Positions 62,452 through 64,000 of a stretch of DNA of 64,000 nucleotides are shown one piece after another. Made by a program: the position numbers and the translations under genes. The stretch is taken from contig NZ_JAPDPF010000010.1 of assembly GCF_026283925.1 (NCBI RefSeq), positions 107,196-171,195 of the forward strand. Direction: 5' to 3'. The stretch is from Dyella halodurans. Lineage in GTDB: Bacteria > Pseudomonadota > Gammaproteobacteria > Xanthomonadales > Rhodanobacteraceae. How positions within the stretch are numbered: position 1 is the stretch's first letter; each line of letters begins with the position of its first letter. The notes under the pieces were generated by a model. The model made no database searches. It was not told the DNA's origin and was given only the letters and a program-made list of their open reading frames with translations.

Positions 62452-63663
62452 ATGAACGAGCTTGAGCAGGCGTTAGCCACCATCGCGCGCGGCGCCGACG
62501 AAATCATCAAGCAGGAAGAGCTGGTCGAGCGCTTGAAGCTCGGGCGCCCACTGCGCATCAAGGCGGGTTTCGATCCGACCGCGCCGGACTTGCACCTGGG
62601 CCACACCGTGTTGCTCAACAAGATGCGCCAGTTCCAGGATCTGGGGCATGAGGTGATTTTCCTGATCGGCGATTTCACCGGCATGATCGGCGACCCCACC
62701 GGCAAGAACGTCACGCGCAAGCCGCTGACCCGTGACGACGTGCTCGCCAACGCCCAGACCTATGCCGAGCAGGTCTTCAAGGTGCTCGACCAGGAGCGCA
62801 CCGAGCTTCGCTTCAATTCCGAATGGTTCGGCCAGATGACCGCCGCCGACATGATCAAGCTCGCCGCCCAGCACACGGTGGCGCGCATGCTCGAACGCGA
62901 CGACTTTGCCAAGCGCTACGCCGGTCAACAGCCGATCGCTATTCACGAATTCCTTTACCCCTTGGTGCAGGGCTACGACTCCGTCGCGCTGCGCTGCGAC
63001 GTCGAGCTGGGCGGCACCGACCAGAAGTTCAACCTGTTGATGGGTCGCGCCCTGCAGGAACACCACGGCCAGCCAGCCCAGATCGTGTTGACCATGCCGC
63101 TGCTGGAAGGCCTGGATGGCGTCAACAAGATGTCCAAGTCCCTGGGCAACTACATAGGTATCAATGAGCCCGCCATCGACATGGTCACCAAGACCATGAA
63201 GATCGGTGACGAACTGATGTGGCGCTGGTTCGAGCTGCTTAGCTTCGAGACCTCGCTCGACGACCTCGCGCAGATGAAGCGCGACATCGCGAGCGGTGCG
63301 CTTAATCCGCGCGACGCGAAGCTGCGCCTGGCGCGCGAATTGACCACGCGCTTCCATAGTGCTGCTGCCGCGGAACAGGCGATTGCCGGCTGGCATGCCG
63401 TGGTAACCGGCGAAGGCGATACCAGCCTGCTGCCGCTGACGGAAATCGCCGTGCCTGCAGAAGGCCTGCGCTTGCCCGCGCTACTTACGGCTGCAGGACT
63501 TACCGCAAGCAACTCTGAAGCGAACCGCAAACTGAAAGAGCGCGCCGTGCGCATCGATGCGGAAGTCGTCGAAGATGCGCAACGCGTGTTTTCCCCGGGT
63601 TTTGAGGCGGTTTTGCAGGTGGGCAAACGAAACTTCGCACGCGTGTTGTTGACGTCCGCATGA
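62452..63663 (+). CDS. tyrS: Tyrosine--tRNA ligase
   Basis: 403 aa, TyrRS of the TyrZ-like branch. HIGH motif in [19 protein letters not shown] in [10 protein letters not shown]4-like C-terminus ([18 protein letters not shown]). ATG 62452 with GAGGAA. A possible promoter TTAACG-N16-TATGCT lies about 45 bp upstream. Followed by an rRNA-type leader. Confidence 0.97.
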   Translation: MNELEQALATIARGADEIIKQEELVERLKLGRPLRIKAGFDPTAPDLHLGHTVLLNKMRQFQDLGHEVIFLIGDFTGMIGDPTGKNVTRKPLTRDDVLANAQTYAEQVFKVLDQERTELRFNSEWFGQMTAADMIKLAAQHTVARMLERDDFAKRYAGQQPIAIHEFLYPLVQGYDSVALRCDVELGGTDQKFNLLMGRALQEHHGQPAQIVLTMPLLEGLDGVNKMSKSLGNYIGINEPAIDMVTKTMKIGDELMWRWFELLSFETSLDDLAQMKRDIASGALNPRDAKLRLARELTTRFHSAAAAEQAIAGWHAVVTGEGDTSLLPLTEIAVPAEGLRLPALLTAAGLTASNSEANRKLKERAVRIDAEVVEDAQRVFSPGFEAVLQVGKRNFARVLLTSA

Positions 63664-63765
63664 GTCGAGCGCGACAAGGCAAGCTCGTCGCGCTGCATTC
63701 GCGAAGAGAGTTATGCGTGAGAACAACGTCTTACGCGCAGCACGAAAAATAATTTCAAAAATTGC

Positions 63766-63794
63766 TTGCCAAGGTGGGGGGGCCTGCCTATTAT
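63766..63794 (+). promoter_or_regulatory. Strong sigma-70 promoter P1 before rRNA leader
   Basis: TTGCCA-N17-TATTAT with an A/T-rich UP-like tract just upstream (63747-63764). Spacing is optimal. Confidence 0.75.
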
Positions 63795-63862
63795 TCGCCT
63801 CCCCGCCGCTGGCAGCGTCTTCCAACGGCAACAACGACAGCAAAAATTCTTCGCTGAAGGTG

Positions 63863-63890
63863 TTGACGGACAGGGAAAACGATGTAAGAT
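63863..63890 (+). promoter_or_regulatory. Second promoter P2 before rRNA leader
   Basis: TTGACG-N16-TAAGAT followed by a GC-rich discriminator (GAGCGGC), as at stringently controlled rRNA promoters. Confidence 0.68.
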
Positions 63891-63953
63891 GAGCGGCTCA
63901 CTCGGAACGAAATGTTCCGGCGCGAAAACGGCAACGGTTCGCAAGTGATTGAG

Positions 63954-63963
63954 ATCTTTGACA
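63954..63963 (+). promoter_or_regulatory. boxA-like antitermination site of an rRNA leader
   Basis: ATCTTTGACA resembles the rRNA boxA core (CTTTGACA/CTTTAACA). With P1 and P2 it suggests that a 16S rRNA gene begins just past the window; none is inside it. Confidence 0.6.
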
Positions 63964-64000
63964 GTGTGCGCAGGTGACTTGTGTGGACGCCTTGCAGTGG

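Overview
GC-rich chromosomal DNA from a gammaproteobacterium, most likely Xanthomonadales and probably Rhodanobacteraceae (Dyella/Luteibacter/Rhodanobacter type). This placement is inferred from protein style, from the blocks coaBC-dut-algC and anmK-M23 peptidase-tyrS-rRNA leader, and from dispersed REP-like palindromes. No database search was possible.

Layout. 1-4.3 kb: a MexEF-like RND pump (permease cut by the window edge) with a divergent LysR regulator. 4.4-8.0 kb: uppP, glnA with an NtrC site and a sigma-54 promoter, and an exported ATP-dependent DNA ligase. 8.1-11.2 kb (minus strand): a TP-methylase gene with the catalytic Tyr/Arg/Tyr spacing of borosin alpha-N-methyltransferases, a 92-aa protein resembling a split-borosin precursor, and a membrane diguanylate cyclase; this is the best candidate for an unusual system. 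11.3-13.5 kb: a MITE-like element and a marR-MFS efflux operon.

13.9-23.5 kb is an accessory island. It holds small genes of patchy function (DUF3291, RraB-like, DP-EP-like, DUF695, DUF6429), a short tyrosine recombinase, a TIR-TPR membrane protein and an IS110/IS1111 element. Several of the small genes are followed by an imperfect palindrome with a CGACCC loop, oriented with the gene. The IS has split one palindrome. The arrangement resembles integron cassettes but lacks attC core sites.

23.6-35.9 kb: ntrBC (with NtrC-like sites touching the ntrB start), a GNAT, a PAS-GGDEF-EAL protein, a FadI-like thiolase, a TonB-like protein, a PLD lipoprotein, sixA-yceI and a ParA-like ATPase. 37.1-44.5 kb: divergent speE/speA and a run for 3-hydroxybutyrate/acetoacetate metabolism (bdhA, acetoacetate decarboxylase, patatin, beta-hydroxyacid dehydrogenase). 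44.5-48.1 kb: SPOR protein, argS, a possible plus-strand non-coding RNA, radC. 48.2-50.9 kb: a LysR-SDR-SDR module lying between radC and coaBC. 51-59.7 kb: coaBC-dut-algC, pyrE, GNAT, xth-ampG and a ribbon-helix-helix-like protein. 59.7-64 kb: anmK, an M23 peptidase, tyrS, and promoters plus a boxA-like site that look like an rRNA operon leader.

NtrB/NtrC encoded at 24 kb can plausibly act on both the glnA promoter and their own start region. The two c-di-GMP proteins, the LysR proteins and MarR make this a regulation-rich window.
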